Shown here in pieces: positions 1 through 6,423 of a stretch of DNA of 12,269 nucleotides. The position numbers and the translations under genes were made by a program. Under the pieces are notes generated by a model, which had not been told where the DNA came from, did not search any database, and saw nothing but the letters and a program-made list of their open reading frames with translations. This stretch comes from Planctomycetia bacterium (GTDB lineage: Bacteria > Planctomycetota > Phycisphaerae > Phycisphaerales > SM1A02): NCBI GenBank assembly GCA_009936695.1, contig JAACEA010000072.1:1-12269 (forward strand). The letters run 5' to 3'. Position 1 is the stretch's first letter. Each line of letters opens with the position of its first letter.

Positions 1-70
1 GGATCCTCGATGATTCCCATCCCCCCAGTCTACCGATGGAGACGCGGGCCGAGCACTGGACCGACAAGAA

Positions 71-105
71 CGCGGCGGCGCGCCCCGAAGGACGGCGCCG
101 CCGCG
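71..105 (-). terminator. Hairpin terminator after the 140-700 gene
   Basis: A perfect 11-bp GC-only stem (71-81 pairing with 95-105) encloses a 13-nt loop and lies about 35 nt past the stop codon of the minus-strand gene. Read on the minus strand it is followed by TTCTTGTC, a short and imperfect U-tract. The long stem makes intrinsic termination likely, though the weak U-tract leaves some doubt. Nothing gene-like is seen between position 1 and this hairpin. Confidence 0.6.
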
Positions 106-139
106 TGCGGTCGTGCTCGCCGGTCGCAGGACCGGAGGA

Positions 140-700
140 TCATTCCTCTTCTTCGTCGACCCCGAGCCTGAACATGGACTGCGTCCGAAGGACGAGTCCG
201 CAATCGGCGCGAAGGTGATATCCCTGCACGTGAACCTCGGTTCGATATCGCTGGATGTCGAGCACCGACATCTCCGGACGCGACGCGCCATCCGAACGGA
301 CCACGAGCGAATTGGACTCCCGGGCGTGCTGCGTCATCTCCCGGTAGGTGGACTCGTAGAGATGATCCGAGAGGGTCTCGGTCTGCATCGTCGTCATGTA
401 CGTGACGGCGTCACCGAAGGTGTTCTCGAAATCCCGTTCGCCGGCGCATGGCAGGTTCGCGACGAGCCCCTTCTCGGGAAGGCTTTCGACCTGATCCGTC
501 ACGACCTCGCAGATCGTCACGTTGCCGGACTGGAACCGCGAGAGCTGCCCGCCGGGGAAGATCCAACCTTCGAACTCGAAGTCATCCTGCTGGATTCGCT
601 TGCGGCCCTCGATCCCGAAGAACTCGGGATGGAGCGGCTTGCGATAGACCAGCATGGTGTAAGCCTGCAGTGAAGTCGTCTTGCTTGATGCGATCGACAT
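140..700 (-). CDS. Conserved-looking protein of unknown function, possibly DUF2617-like (186 aa)
   Basis: The function is unknown. The chosen start is the ATG at 700, because GGAAGGA lies 9 nt upstream; the frame is open further upstream to 805, but that extension reads as non-coding. The 186-residue product has no signal peptide and no membrane segment, so it is probably cytoplasmic. It looks like an ordinary globular protein, with LVYRKPLHPEFFGIEGRK near residues 17-34, a CEVVTDQ segment near 69, LPCAGERDFENTFGD near 83-97, DILDIQRYR-like sequence near 150 (VLDIQRYRTEVHVQGYHL) and a very acidic C-terminus (DEEEE). From memory it resembles planctomycete proteins annotated as DUF2617, but that family assignment is tentative. 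It stands alone with its own terminator, and its leader contains repeated GCCATG motifs. The coding call is much firmer than the family call. Confidence 0.75.
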   Translation of the reverse strand: MSIASSKTTSLQAYTMLVYRKPLHPEFFGIEGRKRIQQDDFEFEGWIFPGGQLSRFQSGNVTICEVVTDQVESLPEKGLVANLPCAGERDFENTFGDAVTYMTTMQTETLSDHLYESTYREMTQHARESNSLVVRSDGASRPEMSVLDIQRYRTEVHVQGYHLRADCGLVLRTQSMFRLGVDEEEE

Positions 701-1367
701 GGTGATGGGTCCTTCCCGGCTCTCGATCGAGCCATGTTTCACCGAGCCATGTGCCACCGGCCATGCATGCCATGCTTCGCCGGTTGCGCCTCGGGCGTGA
801 TCCACACGCCGTCGGCGTCACTTCGGTCATCAAGCGAACGGAACGATCCGTGTCGCTCGCACGATGACCACGCCTCGAAACGGGATTCACCCGTTTCCTT
901 CCCGCTCGGCCTTCGCCGATCCGCCCGGCACGCCGGGTGGCCTCCACCTCGCCTGGGTCGCTCCGCAGGTGGCTGAAAGACAGCCTTCCCGAACGACTCG
1001 AGCCTCCATCCGCCGGCACCCCACTGGCGGAACGAACACAAAATCCGAACTACGTCTCTTCTCTTCGAGCGGGCTTCCGCATCCAAATCGTCCAAATCGA
1101 TCCGAACTCTGCGAAAACCGCGTCTCGTTTGTCAGCAAGCGGGAAGCCCGCACCGCCGACGCTATTGTCGCGAGGACGCCCTGAAAGGCAAGGACGTTCC
1201 GATTCATTTCAGAAAACAAGGTGTGGTGGACTTCCATTCACGAAACCACAAGATCTGGTCGTAAATTTCTCGCAAACCGATATTTACGAGCGATCCACCC
1301 CGTAGGTTCGACCAATTCGCGCGAGACACGAGATTAATCCTCGAATCACCGCCCTCGTGAACGAAAA
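701..1367. other. Long intergenic region with inverted repeats and no convincing gene
   Basis: No frame here has a plausible protein composition together with a ribosome binding site; the open frames are arginine/proline-rich GC shadows. What is visible: four GCCATG motifs at 731-774 in the leader of the 140-700 gene; a GAAACGGG/CCCGTTTC hairpin at 877-897; two copies of TCCAAATCG near 1082-1099; a 10-bp inverted repeat pairing 1069-1078 with 1142-1151; and an AT-richer stretch around 1220-1290 with an 8-bp inverted repeat. The promoter of the 140-700 gene should lie here but cannot be placed. An unannotated small RNA is possible but not demonstrated. Confidence 0.5.
1259..1289. repeat. AT-rich inverted repeat in the intergenic region
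   Basis: TCGTAAAT at 1259-1266 is the exact reverse complement of ATTTACGA at 1282-1289, with a 15-nt spacer. It sits in a patch that is clearly AT-richer than the rest of the window. It could be a protein-binding site or a weak RNA hairpin. No adjacent gene start explains it. Confidence 0.4.
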
Positions 1368-1397
1368 CGCCCCGGCCTTCGAGCAAAGGCCGGGGCG
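1364..1397 (-). terminator. Intrinsic terminator of rnpB
   Basis: A perfect 12-bp stem (1368-1379 with 1386-1397) has a 6-nt loop. On the minus strand it is followed directly by TTTTCGTT, a classic Rho-independent layout. It lies about 10 nt beyond the 3' end of the RNase P RNA, so it terminates that transcript. Confidence 0.9.
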
Positions 1398-1405
1398 GGT
1401 CGGGC

Positions 1406-1814
1406 TGGGACGAACTGTAAGCCGAGTTCCGTCGAACGACCTCCGATCGAGGTCGCCGCGGCGATCATTTCTCTGGGAACGCCGTCACCGACGTCCTCCA
1501 GCACGCCACCCGCTTCAATCCGCGGACCACGGATCCGAAGGCCGATCGTCGCCGATCGACGCTCGATAGAAGCTGCTTGCGCTTGCACGCGGTGGGGTTT
1601 GCCGTGCCCCGTCCGTCACCGGAACGGGCGGTGTGCTCTTACCACACCTTTTCACCCTTGCCTGCGACCGAAGTCACATCGGCGGTTTCTTTTCTGTGGC
1701 ACTTTCCCTGACCCGCAGCCCACGGGCCGGTGGGTGTTACCCACCACCATTGTCCTGTCGTGCTCGGACTTTCCTCGCCGTTTGACCGACGCGATCGCCC
1801 GTTCGCCGTTCGTA
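1406..1814 (-). ncRNA. rnpB: RNase P RNA, bacterial type A
   Basis: This is the catalytic RNA of ribonuclease P, which removes 5' leaders from precursor tRNAs together with the RnpA protein. The conserved segments appear in the expected order on the minus strand: GAGGAAAGTCCGAGC (1762-1776), AAGGGTGAAAAGG (1647-1659), GGCAAACCCCACC (1591-1603), AGAGAAATGATCGCC (1460-1474) and GGCTTACAG (1415-1423). The ends pair as helix P1 (ACGAAC at 1808-1813 with GTTCGT at 1410-1415). The adjacent P2 strands also pair (CGAACG at 1800-1805 with CGTTCG at 1433-1438), which fixes the termini to within a few bases. The length of about 410 nt fits type A. The promoter is unresolved: TGCTAGACT, covering 1814-1822, looks like an extended -10 but would start transcription inside P1, so either it is not the promoter or P1 is shorter than drawn. 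Confidence 0.95.
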
Positions 1815-1841
1815 GTCTAGCACTGAATCCCCGAACGTCCC

Positions 1842-1872
1842 CCGGATGTGGGGAACACCCGCTAGCATCCGG
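1842..1872. promoter_or_regulatory. Inverted repeat overlapping the -10-like box of the 1875 gene
   Basis: CCGGATG (1842-1848) is the reverse complement of CATCCGG (1866-1872), with a smaller nested GGG/CCC pair inside. The right arm overlaps TAGCAT (1863-1868), a TANNNT -10-like hexamer ending 6 nt before the ATG at 1875. No good -35 is visible 16-18 bp further upstream. The placement suits an operator controlling the plus-strand gene, or a structure affecting both divergent units; no regulator is identified. Confidence 0.35.
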
Positions 1873-1874
1873 CC

Positions 1875-2849
1875 ATGCCGGAAGGGAACCGAGAACGCGT
1901 GGCGATCTGGGCGGGCGAACGGCAGGCGAGCATGCTGCAGGGGATGTTCGACGACGGACGCCTGGAGCCAGCGGCGATCGGCGGCGAAGCGGTGTCGATC
2001 CGTCAGGAAGCCACCAGGATCGGCGTGGTCTTTCACGACGATCCGCGGAGCCTCGCCCACGCCGACGCCGATGCCACGCTCATCGCCGATCCCGACCGGG
2101 TGATGCCGACCGACGTCCTGGCCGCCATGGTCGCCGAGGCCGAGCGGGCTCGCCGTCCGCTCCTGACGCTCGCGCCCCGCCCCGCATCCATCGAGGAATC
2201 CGCCGAGCTCCTCGCATCGACCCATCTGCCGACGCCCGTACCCACCTTTCGCGACCTTGCCGCGGGTCGACGACTGATCGACGCCGGGATCGCCTTCGAG
2301 ACCCCTTCCGGCGCCGCGATCGAGTGCTCCGGTCCCGAGCGGGAAGCCGCCCTCACCGGCCGACTCTTCGACGCCTTCGACCTGCTTTCGGCCTGGTTCG
2401 GGACGCCCACACATGTCGATGCGACCGCCACGCGACCGGTCGGTACGCCGTCATCGCGGCCGAATCGGATCATGGCGATCGCACGCTTCTCGGATGGTCG
2501 AGCCGCCTCGGTGACGGCCGGAACGGAGGTCGGACGCCACGTTCGGATGGCCACGCTCTACGGCGGGGGTGGACGCCTGCAGTGGAACGACGGCCGAGTC
2601 GACTGGGCCGGCCGCGACGGCGAGATCATCGATCATGACTCCGGGGCCCCGGACCAGCGGACGGACTTCACCGCCGAACTCGTCGAGTCGATTCGAACGC
2701 AGGTCCGCATCCGGGCCGGTGTGGAACCCGGACGCACCTCCGAAGCGACCATCGACCTGCTTGCCACCTGCGAGGCCGTCATGCTGTCCGCGAGGACCGG
2801 CGAACCGGAGTCCGTGGACGCGGTGAGACGGATGATCGGCCGGGTCTGA
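1875..2849 (+). CDS. Degenerate Gfo/Idh/MocA-type oxidoreductase-like protein (324 aa)
   Basis: The overall pattern follows the Gfo/Idh/MocA family, in which an N-terminal Rossmann domain is followed by an alpha/beta substrate domain. A first strand is visible at residues 9-13 (VAIWA), an ADPD segment near 71-74 where family members have the ATPP-type strand, LLSAWFGTP near 170-178 where the family has DLLRWLLGEP, IARFSDGRAASVTAG at 202-216, and a family-like end (FTAELVESIR near 265-274, LSARTGEPESV near 304-314). The key signatures are missing. GxGxxG is replaced by WAGERQAS, the EKP motif by APRPAS (100-105), and the catalytic D-x-G-x-H-x-x-D motif by GRLFDAFD (162-169). It may therefore bind no NAD(P) and act as a non-enzymatic or altered member. 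No Shine-Dalgarno precedes the ATG; a GTG at 1899, just before the first strand, is an alternative start. It diverges from rnpB with a gap of about 60 nt. Confidence 0.72.
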   Translation: MPEGNRERVAIWAGERQASMLQGMFDDGRLEPAAIGGEAVSIRQEATRIGVVFHDDPRSLAHADADATLIADPDRVMPTDVLAAMVAEAERARRPLLTLAPRPASIEESAELLASTHLPTPVPTFRDLAAGRRLIDAGIAFETPSGAAIECSGPEREAALTGRLFDAFDLLSAWFGTPTHVDATATRPVGTPSSRPNRIMAIARFSDGRAASVTAGTEVGRHVRMATLYGGGGRLQWNDGRVDWAGRDGEIIDHDSGAPDQRTDFTAELVESIRTQVRIRAGVEPGRTSEATIDLLATCEAVMLSARTGEPESVDAVRRMIGRV

Positions 2850-2914
2850 ATCGGGGACCGAAGCCCACGCGATCCGCATGTGCCGTCGATGCACGCCGAG
2901 GGGCGTCGATCGAA

Positions 2915-2952
2915 AAGAAGACACCCGTCGGCCTGAATGGCCGACGGGTGTC
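2915..2952 (-). terminator. Intrinsic terminator of rplU, possibly bidirectional
   Basis: A perfect 14-bp stem (2920-2933 with 2939-2952) has a 5-nt loop. On the minus strand it is followed by TTCTTTTC, so it terminates rplU 33 nt past its stop. The plus-strand side lacks a U-tract, but because the stem sits between convergent genes it may also slow transcription arriving from the 1875-2849 gene. The rest of 2850-2985 holds only a small ACGCC/GGCGT hairpin at 2893-2906. Confidence 0.88.
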
Positions 2953-2985
2953 GTGATTCACCGATCGAGGTCGAAGCGTCGCGCT

Positions 2986-3312
2986 TCAGCCGCCCGAGAT
3001 GTCGCCGATGCGGACCGTCAGATACTGCTGACGATGGCCGGTCTTGCGACGCATGCTCTTTCGCCGCTTGTAGCGAACCGAGACGAGCTTCTCGCCCTTC
3101 TTCTCGCCGAGGATCTCCGCGGCGACCGTGGCGCCATTGACGTACGGGGTGCCGACGGTGCCGCCCTTGCCGTCCTCGTTGCTGACGGACAGCACGCGGT
3201 CGAACACCAGGTCGCCCTTGGGTTCGCTGCCATCGGTGCGGGGATCGATCTCGATGACGTCTCCGGGACGCACCATGATCTGGGTTCCGCTGTCTTCGAT
3301 GATTGCGTACAC
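2986..3312 (-). CDS. rplU: 50S ribosomal protein bL21
   Basis: bL21 binds 23S rRNA in the large ribosomal subunit. The 108-residue product begins (V/M)YAIIEDSGTQ, contains VRPGDVIEID near 16-25, and ends with the strongly basic rRNA-binding segment RYKRRKSMRRKTGHRQQY followed by LTVRIGDI, all typical of the family, whose usual length is about 100-105. The start is taken as GTG at 3312 because GGAG lies 7 nt upstream and the family begins exactly there; the open frame extends to 3468 but that part is not bL21-like. In most bacteria rplU is followed by rpmA (bL27); here a terminator follows at once, so rpmA must be elsewhere. A promoter at 3387-3414 gives a leader of about 68 nt, in which GTCC(TTCG)GGAC (3326-3337) forms a small hairpin just upstream of the ribosome binding site and might modulate translation. 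Confidence 0.97.
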   Translation of the reverse strand: MYAIIEDSGTQIMVRPGDVIEIDPRTDGSEPKGDLVFDRVLSVSNEDGKGGTVGTPYVNGATVAAEILGEKKGEKLVSVRYKRRKSMRRKTGHRQQYLTVRIGDISGG

Positions 3313-3386
3313 GGTCTGGCTCCGGGTCCCGAAGGACGGTTTCTGCGGCGAGGCGGCGTCACGACGCGGCCCGAGGGGAATCCGAG

Positions 3387-3414
3387 AGGATAGCAGGGAT
3401 CCGCGATCGATCAA
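3387..3414 (-). promoter_or_regulatory. Candidate sigma70-type promoter of rplU
   Basis: On the minus strand TTGATC (3409-3414) and TATCCT (3387-3392) are separated by 16 bp, with TGC immediately before the -10 (an extended -10 element). It lies directly after the stop codon of the symporter gene and would start transcription near 3380, about 68 nt before the rplU start. Four of six bases match consensus in each hexamer, so the site is plausible but not certain. Confidence 0.5.
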
Positions 3415-3415
3415 G

Positions 3416-5260
3416 TCAGCGGGCCCCCAGCCGTGCCGCCGCCCGGATCGTGGGCACGCCGATGGCACCGGCTCCGAGCACCATCAGGAGGCCCTCGGTG
3501 GGGCGACCGAGGAGCAGCCAGCCGATCCCGACGATCGCCATCCAGATCCCCCCGGTCCCGAGTCCGGCCCAGAGTATCGGCACGAGGATCCCCCGAGGCT
3601 CGGGCTCGCCGACTCGACGAGCGAAGCCTCGCCAACCCGGTCCACCCGGCTGGACCGCCGCGAGGAACCGAACCAGCCGGGCGTCGCTTGCCGGTCGACT
3701 GAGCAGGGTGGCCGGGATCCACACCGCGGCGGAGGCGATCGTGACTGCGAGAAGCCGAGGGCCGAAGAGGTCGTCCGAACCCTCCGCGGGGACCGCGAGC
3801 GGCCCGAATCGAACCAGCAGGTTCCCCACCAGGAGTGAGGCTGCCATCGCCGCGATCTCGCTCCACGCCGTCGTTCGCCACCAGTACCAGCGGAGGATGA
3901 GGACCGGCGCGGTGCCGGCCGCGATGACCCCCAGGTACTTGTAGAGCTTGATGATGTCGTCGAATCCACTCGCCACCAGAAGCACCAGAACGAGCACCGG
4001 GATGGCGAGCGCCCTCGCCTTCCAGACCTCGCCGGCTCCTCCCCCGTCACCCGATCCCGAGGCCGGCTCGACCTCCCGCCGAAGCAGGCGACGGGTCGGC
4101 CGAAGCACGTCGTTGAGCAGATACGCGGAGGAGAGGTTCACGTGTGTGTCGACGGTGCTCATGAACGCCCCGAGCATCGCGACCACCAGCAATCCCCGGA
4201 AGCCGGGGCCGAGGTGATTTCGGATCATCCACGGAAAGGCGTCCTTGTCCGGAATCGCCGCGACCCAGGCCCCTTCGGCGGCGTCGAACGTCGTTGGAAC
4301 GAGCACGATCGAGGCAAGGGCGACGATGATCCACGGCCATGGCCGCAGCACGTAATGGGCGATGGTGAACCACGCCAGCGCGAGCGCGCCGTCCCGCGGG
4401 GAACGCGTCGCCAGCAGCCGCTGCGCAAGCGCCCCATGACCGGGAACCCGGGCCCACCAGTTCAGCGTGAAGAATGCGATCGCGGTCGCCATCGCGGCGC
4501 CATCCGCGGTCGACGGCGCGAGATCGGTGGCGTTCGCGGGCGCCCATGGCGTCGCGTCGAGTCGCTCGATCAACACGTCCAGACCGCCGAGATCCGTCAC
4601 CACCGTGATCGCGAGCACCACCGACCCCACCATCGCGAGGATGAACTGCGGCAGGTCCGACCACGCGACGCCGTAGAGCCCGGACAGCATCGAATAGCCG
4701 AGGGTCGCGATCGCGAGGGCCGCAACGAGTCCGGTCGCGGCGTCGAGCCGGAACCCGCCGATCTCGATGACCGCATCCGCGGGGATGCCGAGCATCACCC
4801 GCACGATCGTGGCCATGCCGATGGTGACCGATGCCAGCACCACGCCGTTGACCAGCAATCCCTGCCAGAGCCCTTCGACGATCCTCAGGATTCGCGCCGA
4901 AATCCCTTCGTAGCGGGTCGTGATGAACTCGACGTCGGTGAGCAGCGCACTCCGTCGCCACAACGGCGCGAAGAGGAACACGCCGGCCGCGTGCCCCGCC
5001 GCCATCGACCACCACCACCAGTTCTCGCCGATCCCGCCCTGCCGGACCAGCGACACCACCTGGAGCGGCGTGTCGCTCGAGAACGTCGTGGCGACGATCG
5101 AGGTTCCCGCGACCCACCACGGAAGCGAGCGCCCGGCGAGGAAGTACCCGCCGGTGCTGGAGGAACCTCGCCGTGCGAAGAAGATCCCGATGGCGAGGAC
5201 CAGACCGAGGTAACCCGCGATCACCACCCAGTCGGTGGCGACGAGGACCGAACCGGTCAT
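3416..5260 (-). CDS. Sodium:solute symporter (SSS family)
   Basis: This is an inner-membrane secondary transporter that uses the Na+ gradient to import an organic solute. The 614-residue protein is almost entirely hydrophobic helices, with roughly 13-14 apparent membrane segments. SSS hallmarks include GYFLAGRSLPWWVAGTSIVAT at 38-58, LSGLYGVAWSDLPQF at 192-206, QRLLATRSPRDG at 280-291 and GAFMSTVDTHVN at 364-375. The last aligns with the helix whose small and hydroxyl residues form the Na2 sodium site in vSGLT (here A365, S368, T369). A run of four tryptophans (81-84) follows the first conserved block. A hydrophilic glycine/serine-rich loop at about 399-410 separates the core from extra C-terminal helices. 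The start ATG overlaps the aminotransferase stop as ATGA and has no clear ribosome binding site, which suggests translational coupling. Substrate cannot be read from the sequence; sugars, amino acids and other organic solutes are all possible in this family. Confidence 0.94.
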   Translation of the reverse strand: MTGSVLVATDWVVIAGYLGLVLAIGIFFARRGSSSTGGYFLAGRSLPWWVAGTSIVATTFSSDTPLQVVSLVRQGGIGENWWWWSMAAGHAAGVFLFAPLWRRSALLTDVEFITTRYEGISARILRIVEGLWQGLLVNGVVLASVTIGMATIVRVMLGIPADAVIEIGGFRLDAATGLVAALAIATLGYSMLSGLYGVAWSDLPQFILAMVGSVVLAITVVTDLGGLDVLIERLDATPWAPANATDLAPSTADGAAMATAIAFFTLNWWARVPGHGALAQRLLATRSPRDGALALAWFTIAHYVLRPWPWIIVALASIVLVPTTFDAAEGAWVAAIPDKDAFPWMIRNHLGPGFRGLLVVAMLGAFMSTVDTHVNLSSAYLLNDVLRPTRRLLRREVEPASGSGDGGGAGEVWKARALAIPVLVLVLLVASGFDDIIKLYKYLGVIAAGTAPVLILRWYWWRTTAWSEIAAMAASLLVGNLLVRFGPLAVPAEGSDDLFGPRLLAVTIASAAVWIPATLLSRPASDARLVRFLAAVQPGGPGWRGFARRVGEPEPRGILVPILWAGLGTGGIWMAIVGIGWLLLGRPTEGLLMVLGAGAIGVPTIRAAARLGAR

Positions 5261-6423
5261 GCGAGGAGGGCCCGGACCCGACCGAGTCGATCGATCGCTT
5301 CGGCAAGCACCTCCGGCTGCTTGCAGAACGCGAACCGGATCGGGCCGCTCCGGCCCGCGTGGTCGAAGGACGAGGTGGGGATCGCGGCGACGCCGATTTC
5401 CCGCACCAGTCGCTCGCAGAACGCGCGATCGTCGGTGATGCCGAGCGGCGCGGTCTCCACCAGCGTGAAGTAGGTTCCCTCGGGAACGATCGGCTCGAGC
5501 CCGACCGAACGAAGCCCCTCCACGAGTTGATCACGTCGCGCCCGGTAGTCGGCGATGAACTCGTCGAAATAGGCGTCGGGAAGCCCGAGCGCCGTGGCGG
5601 TCCCGACCTGGAGCGGTGTCGCCACGCTGAAGATCGTGAACTGGTGCGCCGCCTGGATCGCCTCGGTCAACGCGGGCGACGCCACCGTCCAGCCGACCTT
5701 CCAGCCGGTCAACGAAAACGACTTGCCGACGCCGGAGGCGATGATCGCGCGTGAGCGAAGTCCCGGCCGCATCCAGGCGGGCCGATGCGGCCGCTTGAAG
5801 GTCAGCGTCTCGTACACCTCGTCGCTGATGAGAATCACGTCATGCCGCTCGCAGAACGCCTCGATCACGTCCCACTCGTCCTCGTCGAACACCCGTCCCG
5901 TCGGATTGTGCGGCGAGTTGACCACCAGCACCCGCGTCCGCGCGGTCACCACCGCTTCGAGCATCGCCGCCTCGAGGCGATACCCCGGCGCCACGGGCGT
6001 CACGAATCGACACCGCCCACCCGCCATCGCGACGGCGGCGGGATAGCAGTCGTACCACGGCTCGACGAGCACGACCTCGTCGCCGGGCTCGAGCAGACCC
6101 AGCATCGCATCGGCGATCGCGCCGGTGCATCCACTGGTCACGGTCACTTCCGAATCCGGATCGACGCGAAGCCCGTACCGCCGGTCGAACCAGTCCGCGA
6201 TCGCCCGCCTCAGGATTGGAAGGCCGGCGAGCGGCGCGTACTGGTTCGGCCCGTCCCGGACGGCGCGGGCCGCGGACTCGAGGACCTCGGACGGTCCGTC
6301 GAAATCCGGGAATCCCTGCCCGAGGTTGATCGCGTCGTGCCGGGCGGCGAGGGCCGACATCTCCGAGAAGATCGAGGTGCCGAAGGGTCGGAGACGGGTC
6401 GCGATCCTGCTCGAGTCGTTCAC
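5257..6423 (-). CDS. PLP-dependent class I/II aminotransferase (kynurenine/methionine aminotransferase-like)
   Basis: The predicted role is cytoplasmic transfer of an amino group between an amino acid and a 2-oxo acid with pyridoxal phosphate. The 388-residue product shows the fold type I landmarks: INLGQGFPDFDGP (32-44), YAPLAGLP (62-69), NSPHNPTG (169-176) with the PLP-contacting N173, SDEVYE (200-205) with D201 and Y204, SGVGKSFSLTGWKVGW (230-245) with K234 as the Schiff-base lysine, and R363 in PIRFAF as the substrate-carboxylate arginine. The INLGQGFPDF opening is typical of the subgroup holding kynurenine/glutamine transaminase K and YbdL-like methionine aminotransferases; exact substrate is uncertain. 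The start is GTG at 6423, overlapping the mscK stop as GTGA. The frame stays open far upstream inside mscK, but that part is not aminotransferase. The stop overlaps the symporter start, making it the middle of three coupled genes. Confidence 0.94.
   Translation of the reverse strand: MNDSSRIATRLRPFGTSIFSEMSALAARHDAINLGQGFPDFDGPSEVLESAARAVRDGPNQYAPLAGLPILRRAIADWFDRRYGLRVDPDSEVTVTSGCTGAIADAMLGLLEPGDEVVLVEPWYDCYPAAVAMAGGRCRFVTPVAPGYRLEAAMLEAVVTARTRVLVVNSPHNPTGRVFDEDEWDVIEAFCERHDVILISDEVYETLTFKRPHRPAWMRPGLRSRAIIASGVGKSFSLTGWKVGWTVASPALTEAIQAAHQFTIFSVATPLQVGTATALGLPDAYFDEFIADYRARRDQLVEGLRSVGLEPIVPEGTYFTLVETAPLGITDDRAFCERLVREIGVAAIPTSSFDHAGRSGPIRFAFCKQPEVLAEAIDRLGRVRALLA

Noticed and set aside
1..6. 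GGATCC at the first base, suggesting a BamHI clone end
   Set aside because: One site at the edge cannot be told from coincidence without knowing how the window was cut.
877..897. GAAACGGG/CCCGTTTC hairpin as a terminator
   Set aside because: There is no U-tract on either strand and no upstream gene for it to terminate. It is recorded only as part of the intergenic region.
739..1237. Several 100-145 codon frames in the long intergenic region
   Set aside because: None has a convincing ribosome binding site or protein-like composition, and they overlap one another on both strands.
1297..1320. GGTTCGA near 1305 as a tRNA T-arm
   Set aside because: No matching T-stem, anticodon arm or acceptor stem can be built around it.
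1730..2638. 302-codon plus-strand frame crossing the RNase P RNA 5' end
   Set aside because: It is arginine/proline-rich and overlaps both rnpB and the 1875-2849 gene, which has a better protein composition.
4142..5473. 443-codon open frame on the plus strand, antisense to the symporter and aminotransferase
   Set aside because: It has the same shadow composition (R, D, P, H-rich), while both opposite-strand genes carry family motifs throughout.
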